This document shows positions 42,230 to 42,313 of a stretch of DNA of 42,313 nucleotides, in pieces. Made by a program: the position numbers and the translations under genes. This DNA is from JBCCJA01 sp039045975 (GTDB taxonomy: Bacteria; Planctomycetota; Planctomycetia; Planctomycetales; Planctomycetaceae): positions 1 through 42,313 of the forward strand of contig JBCCJA010000031.1 of the NCBI GenBank assembly GCA_039045975.1. The letters run 5' to 3'. Position 1 is the stretch's first letter; every line of letters starts with the position of its first letter. The notes beneath the pieces were generated by a model. That model searched no databases. It was not told where the DNA came from and saw only the letters and a program-made list of their open reading frames with translations.

Positions 42230-42313
42230 GAGGCGAGCGGTGGGCGTCAGCCCTCCGGTTGATGCACGTCCGGCTCTCCACCCACCGGAGGGCTAACGCC
42301 CACCGCTCGCCTC
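42230..42313. repeat. Palindromic element (family B) after the ferredoxin gene
   Basis: Arms 42230-42259 and 42284-42313 pair with one mismatch in 30 nt (GAGGCGAGCGGTGGGCGT at the left). Loop 24 nt. Both arms match those of 7160-7249, 35 kb away, with a few changes. Cores GGGC-GTCA-GCCC (42242-42253) and GGGC-TAAC-GCCC (42290-42301). It may extend beyond the window. Confidence 0.9.

Overview
The window reads as a chromosomal segment of a very GC-rich planctomycete. The evidence is a DUF1559 protein with a prepilin-type N-terminus, three secreted type I sulfatases, an ECF sigma/FecR pair, a J-like/GspE_N membrane protein beside a short Hsp70, and an LPS gene (waaA) consistent with a Gram-negative envelope. 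Most starts lack a strong Shine-Dalgarno, and GTG starts are common. No transposase, phage gene, integrase or CRISPR array is visible. I cannot name genus or species from sequence alone.

Layout. 1-5 kb: a fragment resembling the C-terminus of aldehyde dehydrogenase, an exported endonuclease/phosphatase-family lipoprotein, waaA, and a secreted clan GH-A glycoside hydrolase. 5-11 kb: metK, a membrane protein, a small planctomycete-type protein, fabH, a dual-specificity-type phosphatase and a proline-rich anchored protein. 11-19.5 kb: an ExeA/GspA-like ATPase with a very long acidic tail, divergent from the phoH - PgpH-type HD protein - ybeY - CBS/CorC series. 19.5-25 kb: sulfatase, tRNA-Arg(TCT), then on the minus strand an ECF sigma, a FecR protein, a DUF1559 protein and a small lipoprotein. 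25-29 kb: ruvB, exported glutathione peroxidase, HEAT-like protein, alpha/beta hydrolase, hemB. 29-33.6 kb: two sulfatases flanking a secreted serine hydrolase. 33.6-42.3 kb: a ClpS-like adaptor, csrA, a giant MscS/MscK channel, the J-like/GspE_N protein, the short Hsp70, a second ECF sigma, and a 7Fe ferredoxin.

The most striking feature that ordinary gene calling does not explain is a set of interspersed palindromic elements of about 20-110 bp. At least eleven sites can be seen. Several share near-identical arms although they lie up to 35 kb apart, and several share a mini-hairpin core GGGC-TGAC-GCCC or its complement. Some lie between genes. Others are read in frame inside genes (waaA, the membrane gene after metK) or form the 3' end of a gene (the phosphatase, the small minus-strand gene at 7.2 kb). 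This resembles in principle, but not in sequence, the protein-coding palindromic elements known from Rickettsia and the REP/MITE families of other bacteria.

A second candidate system is the minus-strand run sigma factor - lidless Hsp70 - J-like/GspE_N two-TM protein - MscK-type channel, which could be a membrane-associated chaperone module. That functional link is inference from gene order and domain content only.
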